From the NCBI GenBank assembly GCA_937921525.1, contig CAKZUM010000755.1, positions 1 through 13,116 of the forward strand: DNA of 13,116 bases, in the 5' to 3' direction. Positions 1-6,946 of this stretch are shown here, in pieces. Position numbers and translations under genes: made by a program. Numbering within the stretch: the stretch's first letter is position 1; each line of letters opens with the position of its first letter. The notes under the pieces were generated by a model, which ran no database searches, had not been told where the DNA came from, and saw nothing but the letters and a program-made list of their open reading frames with translations. This DNA is from an uncultured Saprospiraceae bacterium (GTDB lineage: Bacteria > Bacteroidota > Bacteroidia > Chitinophagales > Saprospiraceae).

Positions 1-1133
1 ACGCCTCCAAGATCTATCAATGCTTTTGCTTCTTCAAATTTATGGTATTTAGGACCAATAAGGATAGGTATGCCGAAAATGGCAGGCTCCAATATATTAT
101 GGATACCTGTATCAAACCCTCCGCCTATATAAGCAACATTGGCATAGCGATAAAGTTGACTTAATAGGCCTATTGTGTTCACTATCAGTAGGTTATTGTT
201 TTTTTGCTCATCCTTTGAAAAATTGGGAACCAAAGTGTCGGATACCTCCAAAGGTGTCCGACACTTTGTCGATTCTATGTCCGTATACAACTGCGCATTG
301 GGTAATAAACCTTGAATATATTTAATCGATTTTTGATCCACCTCGTGTGGCACGATCAATATTTTCCAAGTACTATTCTTTTGAATAAAAGGTAACAGTA
401 AGGCTATATCTTTCTGATGGGCACTTCCTATGATAAAGAGTAAATCTTGTTGTTTAAAGTCTTCTATTATAGGAAAATGGTTGGCTGTTTGCGCAATATC
501 AATGACTCGATCAATTCGTGGGTCTCCTGCAATGCTGACATTAGTAATGCCAAATTTTTCTAGTAATATTTTGGAAGATTCTTCTTGAACAAATAAATGG
601 GAAAAATTCTTCAACACTTTAAGATACCAACGACCATACCATTTGAAGAAAAACTGATTAGATCGAAAAATACCAGCCATTAAATAGGTCGGAATATTGT
701 GTGATGCCAGCGTAGATAGATGATGATACCAAAATTCATATTTTACAAACACCACATATTTAGGTTGTATCAATTGAATGAATTGAGCAGCATTCTTAGA
801 GGTATCCAAGGGCAAATAGTACACATAATCTGCACCTTTGAAATGCGATCTCGTTTCATATCCAGAAGGAGAAAAAAAGGTTAGCACAATTTTTTGCTCA
901 GGCTGTGCTTCTTTAATACGCTCCATTAATGGGCGGCCTTGCTCATATTCTCCAAGAGAGGCGCAATGAAACCAGATTACTTGTTTTGGTGCCTCTTTAA
1001 AGGTATTTTGAATATGTATAAATAGCTGCTGCCTGCCTGCTATCCAAGCTTTCGCTTTAGGTTGCCATAGCGCTGCAATGCCTATGCCTAAGCGATACAA
1101 TTGAATGATGATATTGTAAAGGAGGAGCCTAAT
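1..1133 (-). CDS. waaA: 3-deoxy-D-manno-octulosonic acid (Kdo) transferase, 3' end cut by window edge
   Basis: The protein transfers Kdo from CMP-Kdo to lipid IVA at the inner membrane during lipid A-core synthesis (GT30 family). It is open from 1133 to the left edge, giving 377 codons. The family is usually about 410-430 residues, so roughly the last 40 are missing. Visible hallmarks are the N-terminal WFHCASLGEYEQGRP, with the family's catalytic Glu at about residue 62, then TFFSPSGYE, VKYEFWYH, GSAHQKD, IVPHEVD and, near the edge, YIGGGFDTGIHNILEP. No ATG precedes the conserved N-terminus. The frame is closed by a TAA at 1139-1137. The family-like N-terminus (M)RLLLYN begins at ATT 1133-1131, which overlaps the upstream stop as TAATT. 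A TTG at 1100-1098 is the alternative and would drop 11 residues. Residues 289-301 are encoded by a palindrome and look inserted. It is probably co-transcribed with the DUF1015 gene. The family call is firm; the start is uncertain. Confidence 0.93.
   Translation of the reverse strand, partial: MRLLLYNIIIQLYRLGIGIAALWQPKAKAWIAGRQQLFIHIQNTFKEAPKQVIWFHCASLGEYEQGRPLMERIKEAQPEQKIVLTFFSPSGYETRSHFKGADYVYYLPLDTSKNAAQFIQLIQPKYVVFVKYEFWYHHLSTLASHNIPTYLMAGIFRSNQFFFKWYGRWYLKVLKNFSHLFVQEESSKILLEKFGITNVSIAGDPRIDRVIDIAQTANHFPIIEDFKQQDLLFIIGSAHQKDIALLLPFIQKNSTWKILIVPHEVDQKSIKYIQGLLPNAQLYTDIESTKCRTPLEVSDTLVPNFSKDEQKNNNLLIVNTIGLLSQLYRYANVAYIGGGFDTGIHNILEPAIFGIPILIGPKYHKFEEAKALIDLGG
231..268. repeat. Palindromic element inserted in frame in waaA
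   Basis: The arms are CAAAGTGTCGGATACCT (231-247) and AGGTGTCCGACACTTTG (252-268), separated by CCAA. They pair over 17 bases with a single mismatch. The element is read through in frame as TKCRTPLEVSDTL (residues 289-301 of the Kdo transferase). It sits in the variable loop just before the conserved segment LLIVNTIGLL, where the family normally has a shorter linker. This resembles protein-coding palindromic repeats such as the Rickettsia palindromic elements. That it is a dispersed repeat is inference, because no second copy lies in this window. Confidence 0.7.
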
Positions 1134-2254
1134 TATTTAATGAATTTTGCTTGTTTGACTAGCATCCCATTCTTAATTCTAGGCATAAAATACGTAGATT
1201 TAGGAGGAAGTAACTGCTGCTGATCAGATAGATGAATAAAGTCTGCTACAGGAATTGGGTATAGCTGAAAACCAATGGTATCTGGATTTTTCTCAGTAGC
1301 TGCTTCCAGACCAGCCAATCCGCTTGTTCCTTCTTGATAGCTGATTCTTGTATCTGTGCGGACGTCTGTTATGCCGAGTATTTTGTCTAAAACGAAATCA
1401 TTTAATAGCTGAACATCCAATAAATTAGATTTATTGTACTTATCTGTCAATAGAGACGCTTTCCATTGAGCTTGATACCATTTTTTGTTAAGCAAAAATA
1501 GAAAGGTAAATTTTTTTTGAGGCAAGCTGGGACTATCCACTAACTTAAAAGTAGCAAACTCGGATAATGCTGTTAAAAAAGCAGTAGGAGAAATTCGATC
1601 TAACACTTTGACAATTCTATTAAAGGGATAAATTTTTAGTTGATTAGAGTCAAATAAAGCGACTAGTATATGTCCATAATCAAGTGCTATTTGTTTTTGT
1701 TGAAACCGCTCTTTTAACAATTGCATCGTAGCAGCTCTATGGTGGCCATCAGCAATATATGTTTTGGAAACATGTTCTTTAAATAGCTTCTGTAAAGCGA
1801 GCAAGATATTGGGTTGATCTATCTTCCAATATTCTTGAACTTCGTTTGAAGAAGGTAGATGTATTTTTTGAAAAACAGGATTTTCCGCTATGTAAGATTG
1901 GAGTATTTGACTTATCTGAGAAACAGCAGGATAGGCAAGCAAAATAGGTTTTATACTTGCTTGGCGTTTTAATAACAATTGAGCCGTTTTTTCTTTTTTG
2001 CTAGCAATAGTTAATTCATGACGCAGGATATTTCCATTCGTATATTCTTGGACAGGAATAGTCCCTATTAGCCCCGTAAAGGTGCCATTGGGTGTATGAA
2101 TTCGATTAATAAAAAGTCCTTCAAGGGGTAATTTTTTAAAAAAATTATCCTTTTTAAAATCTACATACTTTTCTTTGACCTTACTGAAAAAGGTATCTTT
2201 TGATTCAATTCGGTCTAAATCTGGATAGTATGCGTGGAATGGAAAAATGTCCAT
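1133..2254 (-). CDS. DUF1015 family protein
   Basis: This is a 373-residue cytoplasmic protein of the DUF1015 family (PF06245). Visible family marks are the N-terminal FPFHAYYPD, the RHE motif at residues 78-80, the signature YIADGHHRAAT around 166-176 and the C-terminal LPPKSTYFMPRIKNG. The DGHHR core resembles the nucleotide/serine-binding motif of ParB-like and SerK-type serine kinases, so a small-molecule kinase role is conceivable but unproven. As I recall, related genes in other Bacteroidota lie near serine-biosynthesis genes; that context is not present here. It starts at the only sensible ATG (2254) and ends at TAA 1135-1133, overlapping the first base of the waaA start. The two genes are therefore likely translationally coupled in one transcript. 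The divergent neighbour is an aminopeptidase. The length is typical and no disruption is seen. Confidence 0.9.
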   Translation of the reverse strand: MDIFPFHAYYPDLDRIESKDTFFSKVKEKYVDFKKDNFFKKLPLEGLFINRIHTPNGTFTGLIGTIPVQEYTNGNILRHELTIASKKEKTAQLLLKRQASIKPILLAYPAVSQISQILQSYIAENPVFQKIHLPSSNEVQEYWKIDQPNILLALQKLFKEHVSKTYIADGHHRAATMQLLKERFQQKQIALDYGHILVALFDSNQLKIYPFNRIVKVLDRISPTAFLTALSEFATFKLVDSPSLPQKKFTFLFLLNKKWYQAQWKASLLTDKYNKSNLLDVQLLNDFVLDKILGITDVRTDTRISYQEGTSGLAGLEAATEKNPDTIGFQLYPIPVADFIHLSDQQQLLPPKSTYFMPRIKNGMLVKQAKFIK

Positions 2255-2293
2255 TTATTTGTTCTATGTCTTTACTTATTTTAACTTCTCCTA

Positions 2294-2301
2294 CAAAAGT
2301 A
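2294..2301 (-). promoter_or_regulatory. Candidate -7 element for the DUF1015-waaA unit
   Basis: On the minus strand this reads TACTTTTG, an exact match to the Bacteroidota -7 consensus TAnnTTTG, about 40 bases ahead of the DUF1015 start. I see no good TTTG -33 box at 17-23 bases further upstream, so the call is weak. The 109-base divergent spacer (2255-2363) should also hold the aminopeptidase promoter, for which I see only partial matches. Confidence 0.3.
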
Positions 2302-2363
2302 GTAAATCCAATTTTACTTTATTGTAGAGAATAGTATATTTATGGTTTTACAATATAAAAAGT

Positions 2364-4148
2364 ATGAGTCAGATAAAAAAAAGAATAAGCGCGCTAAGAA
2401 AAGCGATGGCAAATGCAGGAATAGATGCTTACCTAATACCTAGTAGTGACCCGCATCAGAGCGAATATGTAGCGGAACATTGGAATTCGAGGAATTGGAT
2501 TTCTGGTTTCACAGGTTCGGCAGGAATTGTGGTGGTAACTGCTAAAGCCGCTTTTTTATGGACCGACTCTAGGTATTTTTTACAAGCAGATACCGAATTG
2601 AAAGGGACTGGAATTACTTTACAAAAGCAGGTAGTTCCTCATGCACCAGAGCATTTAGATTGGCTAAATCACCATCTTACTAATAATGCAGTTATAGGAT
2701 TAGACGGGAAAAATTTTTCGGTTGGGCAGGTAAAAGCATTGAAAAATAAGGTAGCTGCCAAAGGGATTACGGTCGATACGACGCAAGACTTGATAGCAGA
2801 AATTTGGGAAGATCGTCCAAATTTGCCGAATACACCCATTTTTGACCATAAAGAAAAGTTTGCAGGGCAAAGCAGAAAAGAAAAGATAAGAGCTATTCAA
2901 GCAAAAATGGAAACTTATGGTGCGACCCATCATCTGATGACGACTTTAGATGACATCGCTTGGACTTTTAATATAAGAGGCAAAGATGTTGCCTTTAATC
3001 CAGTAGCTATTGCGAATGCGGTGATTGGAAAAGAGGTCAGTTATTTATTCATTGATCCACAGAAAGTACCCGATAGTTTGCGTAAAGATTTTGATAAATT
3101 GGCTATAGTCATAAAACCTTATGATGGACTAGATCAGTTTTTAAGAGAGCTTAATGGTAAAATATTGGTGGACCCAGATAAGATTAATGCCCATCTTCAT
3201 AGCCTGATTGATACGGACAAACTGATCTATGCGCCGACTATTGCTATGCAGTTAAAAGCGATCAAAAATGAGGTAGAAATAGCACATATGAAGGCAGTAA
3301 TGGTTAGAGACGGCGTTGCCCTGACGAAATTTTACAGATGGTTAGAAAAAGAGTTGAAGAGCCGAACCGTAACGGAGTGTGAAGTGGCGGAGCAGTTAGC
3401 GTACTATCGAAACGCACAAGGTTTTTATCATGGAGAAAGTTTTGCGGCTATAGTTGGGTATAATGCCAATGGGGCCATTGTACACTACAGGGCCATGCCT
3501 GAAACCTGTGCCGCTATTGAAAAATCAGGGGTATTGCTAATAGATTCAGGTGGTCAATACGAGGATGGAACGACAGACATTACTAGAACCATATCCTTGG
3601 GCCGGGCAACGAAGGAACAAAAGAAGTGCTATACCTTAGTCCTAAAAGGACATATTGCAATTGCTACTTTGGTTTTTCCAAGAGGAACAAAAGGAATACA
3701 AATGGATGCCTTTGCTCGACAAGCTTTATGGCGAAATCACTTAGATTACGGACATGGTACAGGGCATGGGGTAGGGTTCTTTTTAAATGTACACGAACCC
3801 CCACAAGGCTTTACCACTACTGCATCGAGGGGCGGATTGACTCCAATAGAGGAGGGAATGATTACCTCTAATGAGCCAGGATTTTATAAAACAGGTGAAT
3901 TTGGTATTAGAACAGAAAATTTAATGTTAACAGTTGATGATGAGACGAATGAATATGGTGATTTTTTAAGATTTGAAACCATCACCTTATTCCCAATTGA
4001 TAAAAAATTAATAGATTTAAAACTACTAACCGATCTAGAAATTGATTGGATTAATCAGTACCATCAAGAAGTGGAGGACCAATTATTACCTCATCTTTCA
4101 AAAGAAGAACAGAAGTGGTTAGAGGAAAAATGTCGAGAAATAGGTTAA
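2364..4148 (+). CDS. pepP: Xaa-Pro aminopeptidase (M24B, long XPNPEP1-like form)
   Basis: This cytoplasmic metallopeptidase removes an N-terminal residue that precedes proline. At 594 residues it has the long three-domain architecture of eukaryotic-type aminopeptidase P: two creatinase-like N-terminal domains (about 1-135 and 150-300), the pita-bread M24 catalytic domain (about 305-525) and the short M24 C-terminal extension (about 530-594). All five dinuclear metal ligands are visible: D394 (LLIDSGG), D405 (DGTTDITRT), H468 (GTGHGVG), E504 (SNEPGFY) and E518 (RTENL). The catalytic His H374 lies in AIVHYR and another conserved His in NVHEPP. It begins MSQIKKRISALRKAM, which matches the usual start of the family. 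It is divergent from the DUF1015-waaA unit and followed by an AT-rich inverted repeat, so it looks monocistronic. Its role would be peptide turnover. Nothing is missing. Confidence 0.96.
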   Translation: MSQIKKRISALRKAMANAGIDAYLIPSSDPHQSEYVAEHWNSRNWISGFTGSAGIVVVTAKAAFLWTDSRYFLQADTELKGTGITLQKQVVPHAPEHLDWLNHHLTNNAVIGLDGKNFSVGQVKALKNKVAAKGITVDTTQDLIAEIWEDRPNLPNTPIFDHKEKFAGQSRKEKIRAIQAKMETYGATHHLMTTLDDIAWTFNIRGKDVAFNPVAIANAVIGKEVSYLFIDPQKVPDSLRKDFDKLAIVIKPYDGLDQFLRELNGKILVDPDKINAHLHSLIDTDKLIYAPTIAMQLKAIKNEVEIAHMKAVMVRDGVALTKFYRWLEKELKSRTVTECEVAEQLAYYRNAQGFYHGESFAAIVGYNANGAIVHYRAMPETCAAIEKSGVLLIDSGGQYEDGTTDITRTISLGRATKEQKKCYTLVLKGHIAIATLVFPRGTKGIQMDAFARQALWRNHLDYGHGTGHGVGFFLNVHEPPQGFTTTASRGGLTPIEEGMITSNEPGFYKTGEFGIRTENLMLTVDDETNEYGDFLRFETITLFPIDKKLIDLKLLTDLEIDWINQYHQEVEDQLLPHLSKEEQKWLEEKCREIG

Positions 4149-4206
4149 GTTAAATATGGAAAACAAGGATTATTGTGCCTATTAGTGTTAAATTTTGAGA
4201 AAATGA

Positions 4207-4250
4207 TGAAATTTATCAAAAAAAAGAAAATGATTTTTTGATAAATTTCA
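4207..4250. repeat. Perfect AT-rich inverted repeat downstream of pepP
   Basis: Arms 4207-4223 (TGAAATTTATCAAAAAA) and 4234-4250 are perfectly complementary over 17 bases around a 10-base loop. It begins 58 bases after the pepP stop and could act as a weak bidirectional terminator, though it has no GC-rich stem. Its right arm contributes the TTTTTTG that serves as the -33 box of the next promoter, so it could also be an operator for the small peptide gene. Confidence 0.6.
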
Positions 4251-4266
4251 AAAATTCGTATCTTTA
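4237..4266 (+). promoter_or_regulatory. Bacteroidota-type promoter for the small peptide gene
   Basis: A -33 box TTTG (4237-4240) and a -7 box TATCTTTA (4259-4266, seven of eight bases of TAnnTTTG) are separated by 18 bases, within the known 17-23 range. Transcription would start near 4272, giving a leader of about 65 bases before the ATG at 4337. It is the best promoter match in the window. The -33 box lies inside the right arm of the inverted repeat at 4207-4250. Confidence 0.6.
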
Positions 4267-4298
4267 CCTTTAGTAAAAGGTTTATTACTTTGAGAAAC

Positions 4299-4320
4299 TG
4301 GTAATTTTTCGAAATTGCCA
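4299..4320 (+). promoter_or_regulatory. UUCG-capped hairpin in the leader of the small peptide gene
   Basis: The leader RNA can form a 9-bp stem, 4299-4307 with 4312-4320, closed by the stable tetraloop UUCG (4308-4311). One pair is a U-G wobble. It ends 16 bases before the ATG at 4337. It could stabilise the transcript or affect translation. Its role is inference; the pairing is visible. Confidence 0.5.
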
Positions 4321-4336
4321 TAAACAAATTAAAGCT

Positions 4337-4507
4337 ATGGGAAATAATAAAACTAGTCTCGAGGATGTTAAAAAAAATATCCAAGGCTGGGCAGATAGCA
4401 ATATTCTTGATGACGATAAGAAAATAATCATTATCGGTGGAAAGAATACTACAAAAGCTCCCGCTCCTATTTGGGGTGGATTTTGTGGAGGCTCAACCCC
4501 GCAATAG
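4337..4507 (+). CDS. Small double-glycine leader-like peptide, candidate RiPP/bacteriocin-type precursor
   Basis: This is a 56-codon gene with no family I recognise. The peptide opens MGNNKTSLEDVKKNIQGW, is polar and acidic in the middle (DDDKK, 25-29), then has IIIIGG (30-35). It ends in a short Gly/Pro-rich tail with one cysteine (APAPIWGGFCGGSTPQ, 41-56). Gly-Gly at 34-35, Ile32 at -4 and Leu24 at -12 fit the double-glycine leader pattern cut by C39 peptidase transporters. That would release a 21-residue core. It has no signal peptide or membrane segment. Real-gene evidence is a promoter match upstream, a UUCG hairpin in the leader and a strong terminator 29 bases after the stop, which together make a self-contained unit. 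No modification enzyme or transporter gene is present in the window. Alternatives are a small regulatory protein or a peptide matured in trans. Being a gene is likely; the precursor function is inferred. Confidence 0.6.
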   Translation: MGNNKTSLEDVKKNIQGWADSNILDDDKKIIIIGGKNTTKAPAPIWGGFCGGSTPQ

Positions 4508-4535
4508 CTAGCAAATTTCTTCGGGTTAAGAACTT

Positions 4536-4580
4536 AAAGCGGGCTTCATTGTCTTTTCAATGCGGCCCGCTTTGTATTTT
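4536..4580 (+). terminator. Intrinsic terminator of the small peptide gene
   Basis: A perfect 9-bp GC-rich stem, AAAGCGGGC (4536-4544) with GCCCGCTTT (4565-4573), continues after a 2-by-2 internal loop into CATTG/CAATG and a 6-base loop, and is followed by GTATTTT. It lies 29 bases after the peptide stop and well ahead of the histidine kinase, so it closes the short transcript. Confidence 0.85.
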
Positions 4581-4732
4581 ATTCCTTCCTTAATAGTGTT
4601 TATTACAATCTTTTTTGTACAGCGAAAATTGAGTCTTGATTGTCAACGTTTTATAGGCATTATCAATTCACAATTCTCCATTCAGAATTAGGTCTAATAC
4701 TTAAATCTTTCCAACCAAGCCAAAAAAAGTAA
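4581..4732. other. Spacer upstream of the histidine kinase
   Basis: I see no gene here. A TTTTTTG run (4611-4617) could be a -33 box, but no convincing TAnnTTTG follows at the right distance. Heptad-spaced repeats occupy 4665-4692 (listed separately). Confidence 0.5.
4665..4692. repeat. Imperfect 7-bp tandem repeat
   Basis: Four consecutive heptamers, AATTCAC, AATTCTC, CATTCAG and AATTAGG, share an AATTC-like core. They lie 41 bases before the histidine kinase start. Comparable AATTCAC heptads are, as I recall, found between genes in other Bacteroidota; a function is not known to me. Confidence 0.45.
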
Positions 4733-6643
4733 ATGACGCGTTTTGTCAATGTCAACCAATTAGAAGCAGATCTAAAATACGAGATTAGCAATATCGCAAA
4801 AGCTAATATCATTGACCAACTGATTAGTAAGTATGCTTATACTAACATTCATAGAGCCAAGGAACTCCTTACAGAACAGTATTCTTTATTACAAGAGGAG
4901 AAAACGCCACGGTTAGAAGCCAATTACCACCTTTACGCTGCCTTTATTGAAAATCAATTTTATAATTATCCAATTGCGGAACATCACTTCAAAGAAGCTT
5001 TGTCTATTATTAAAGACGAAGGAGATTTGAAGCAACAGGCAGAGCTATACATTGATTTTGCAGGAATTTATATCAACTTGGATAAGTTAAAGGAAGCACA
5101 TGATTATGTAGATCAAGCCAGAGCCTATCTAAATCGGTATCCCGATAAAATCCTGCGTGGACGACTCATTTGTAGGGAGGGCTATATTAATCTCTACTAT
5201 GGCGATTATGGCCCAGCAGTAGAAAAATTCTTAGAAGCTGATAAAGAATTTAATACAGTCAAACCACCCTTGTCTCTTAAAGATGCCTACTTTTTATCCT
5301 TGATTCATAGTGGCTTAGGAAATTGCTATGAGCAGTCTTCTAAGGATATGGAAAAAGGGGTTAAAAACTATTTAAAGGCCTTAGAAGTTTGCCATGAACA
5401 TAACTTAGGTACGCGCTTATCATGGCATTACTTGAATGTGGGTAAGGCTTTTATGGGTTTAAATAATCTCTCTAAAGCAGAGCAATATTACCGCAGAGCA
5501 ATAGAAATAACAGATATTTTAAATAATGATGCGCGAGCTGGTGCTTATGCGAACTTAGGCTATTGTTATTTCCTTCAAGAGCGGTATGATGAAGTGCCAG
5601 GTTGTTATGATATGGCGGAACAACTCTATCGAGAGAACCCAGAAACGAACTATTCTAACTTTGTAAACATTGAGAATTGGCGAGCTAAACTACATACAAT
5701 CTTAGGCAATAGAGAACAGGCGGAAGAGCATTTTATTACAGCTTTCAGCTATGCGAATAAGAAAGGGGATGGAGAGATGTATGCAGAAATATGTCGAAAT
5801 ATCTCTGCATTTTATGCGGAGGTTGGAGAGTATAAAAATGCTTACGAGTACCTGATATTAAACGAAACAGTCAAGCAAAAACGGAAAGAAAAACTAAACA
5901 GTAGAAAAATATTAGAATTAGAAGTTAAGTATGAGTCAGAAAAGCGGCGACAAGAAGCCGAAATGTTACGCTTACAAGCGTCTAGTCTGCAGTTGAAAGC
6001 CCTTAGAGCGCAAATGAATCCGCATTTTATGTACAATGCGTTAAACTCCATACAAAATTATATTACTTCTAATGAGTTAAAAGATGCTTCTAGATATTTG
6101 GCCAAATTTGCTCATCTGATGCGTCAAAGTTTAGACTATTCTGATTTAGAAGTCATTTCCTTAGAGAAAGAAGTCCAGTTTTTAGGAGATTATTTAGTGA
6201 TTAATGAAAAATTGAGGTTCAAAGATAAATTGAAACATCAGATTACGATTGATCCTGAGATTGAACCAGATATTTTCGGTATTCCGACAATGATCGTTCA
6301 ACCCTATGTGGAGAATGCTATCGAGCATGGACTACGTAATAGAGAAATGGGGGTGGTTAAGATTGAATTTCAATTAATTGATGATTACTCTATGCTATGT
6401 ATTGTCGAGGATAATGGCATTGGTAGAGACAAGGCAAGAGAATTACAATCTTTGGATGATGGTTACCGAAAGCATGAGTCAAAGGGGACTAAAATTACGG
6501 AAGAAAGGTTAAGGGTATTGCATAACCACACCACAGACCGTCATTATATTAAAACAATTGATCTTGTTGATAATTTTACTAAAGAACCGATAGGTACTAG
6601 AGTTGAAATATTAATCCCTATTGTGGAAATACAACTTAAGTAA
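4733..6643 (+). CDS. TPR-containing LytS/YehU-type sensor histidine kinase, soluble
   Basis: This 636-residue two-component kinase has a C-terminal His_kinase (PF06580) module. TPR-like helical repeats fill roughly residues 20-385, for example around 230-262 (WHYLNVGKAFMGLNNLSKAE). A charged coiled coil follows (about 380-425). The phosphoacceptor motif QMNPHFMYNALNSIQ carries H431. The ATP-binding domain shows QPYVENAIEHGL with N528 (N box), DNGIGRD at 560-566 (G1) and SKGTKITEERL near 584-594 (G2). Many Bacteroidota relatives have a signal peptide and a membrane helix between the TPRs and the kinase. Neither is visible here, so the protein is predicted to be cytosolic and to sense an internal signal or protein partner. 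The usual LytTR response regulator is not adjacent; 526 non-coding bases follow. Start ATG 4733 is the first in frame and precedes the first TPR helices. Confidence 0.93.
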   Translation: MTRFVNVNQLEADLKYEISNIAKANIIDQLISKYAYTNIHRAKELLTEQYSLLQEEKTPRLEANYHLYAAFIENQFYNYPIAEHHFKEALSIIKDEGDLKQQAELYIDFAGIYINLDKLKEAHDYVDQARAYLNRYPDKILRGRLICREGYINLYYGDYGPAVEKFLEADKEFNTVKPPLSLKDAYFLSLIHSGLGNCYEQSSKDMEKGVKNYLKALEVCHEHNLGTRLSWHYLNVGKAFMGLNNLSKAEQYYRRAIEITDILNNDARAGAYANLGYCYFLQERYDEVPGCYDMAEQLYRENPETNYSNFVNIENWRAKLHTILGNREQAEEHFITAFSYANKKGDGEMYAEICRNISAFYAEVGEYKNAYEYLILNETVKQKRKEKLNSRKILELEVKYESEKRRQEAEMLRLQASSLQLKALRAQMNPHFMYNALNSIQNYITSNELKDASRYLAKFAHLMRQSLDYSDLEVISLEKEVQFLGDYLVINEKLRFKDKLKHQITIDPEIEPDIFGIPTMIVQPYVENAIEHGLRNREMGVVKIEFQLIDDYSMLCIVEDNGIGRDKARELQSLDDGYRKHESKGTKITEERLRVLHNHTTDRHYIKTIDLVDNFTKEPIGTRVEILIPIVEIQLK

Positions 6644-6946
6644 CGATAAAACAATAACTCCGTCATCTTCTGATAGCAAGTAGTAATTTTAGCTTTGGAA
6701 ATAGCCTCATAAGCGGTTTAAGTTACAAACTTAAACCATCGCGCTATAAAGATCTTAAGCCGTCGAAATGTCAAAGTTCATCTTTTTGTCGAGTTACTCT
6801 AACTTTTATACGATCATATTTACATACGCCCTTTTCATTGTCTCTCTCACAACTTATTTAAAAAAAATCTATTATATACTTAGCCTACATACTTCATTTT
6901 TTTGTACTTTCACGTGTTTTATCTCATCATGCCCAGACAGTTCTAA
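6644..6946. other. Non-coding region after the histidine kinase
   Basis: I see no convincing gene. TAGCTTTG at 6690-6697 is an exact TAnnTTTG match, with only a poor -33 box (TCTG, 6669-6672) 17 bases upstream. An open frame at 6768-6974 would encode a 68-residue hydrophobic peptide, but its last codons run into the palindromic element. I treat it as spurious. Confidence 0.5.
6715..6737 (+). other. Perfect 10-bp stem after the histidine kinase
   Basis: GGTTTAAGTT (6715-6724) and AACTTAAACC (6728-6737) pair perfectly around ACA, with GC/CGC possibly extending the stem across an AT bulge. It lies 72 bases after the kinase stop. No T-run follows, so it is not a classical terminator; it may be an RNA 3' end structure or a protein-binding dyad. 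Confidence 0.5.

Noticed and set aside
4145..4384. 79-codon open frame on the minus strand opposite the peptide gene leader
   Set aside because: It is antisense to the inverted repeat, leader and start of the small gene; the Phe/Ile-rich translation reflects AT-rich DNA.
4611..4640. Possible promoter for the histidine kinase built on TTTTTTG
   Set aside because: No TAnnTTTG-like -7 box stands 17-23 bases downstream.
4560..4691. Small open frame beginning at the ATG inside the terminator hairpin
   Set aside because: It starts inside the terminator stem and crosses the heptad repeats; no start signal or recognisable product.
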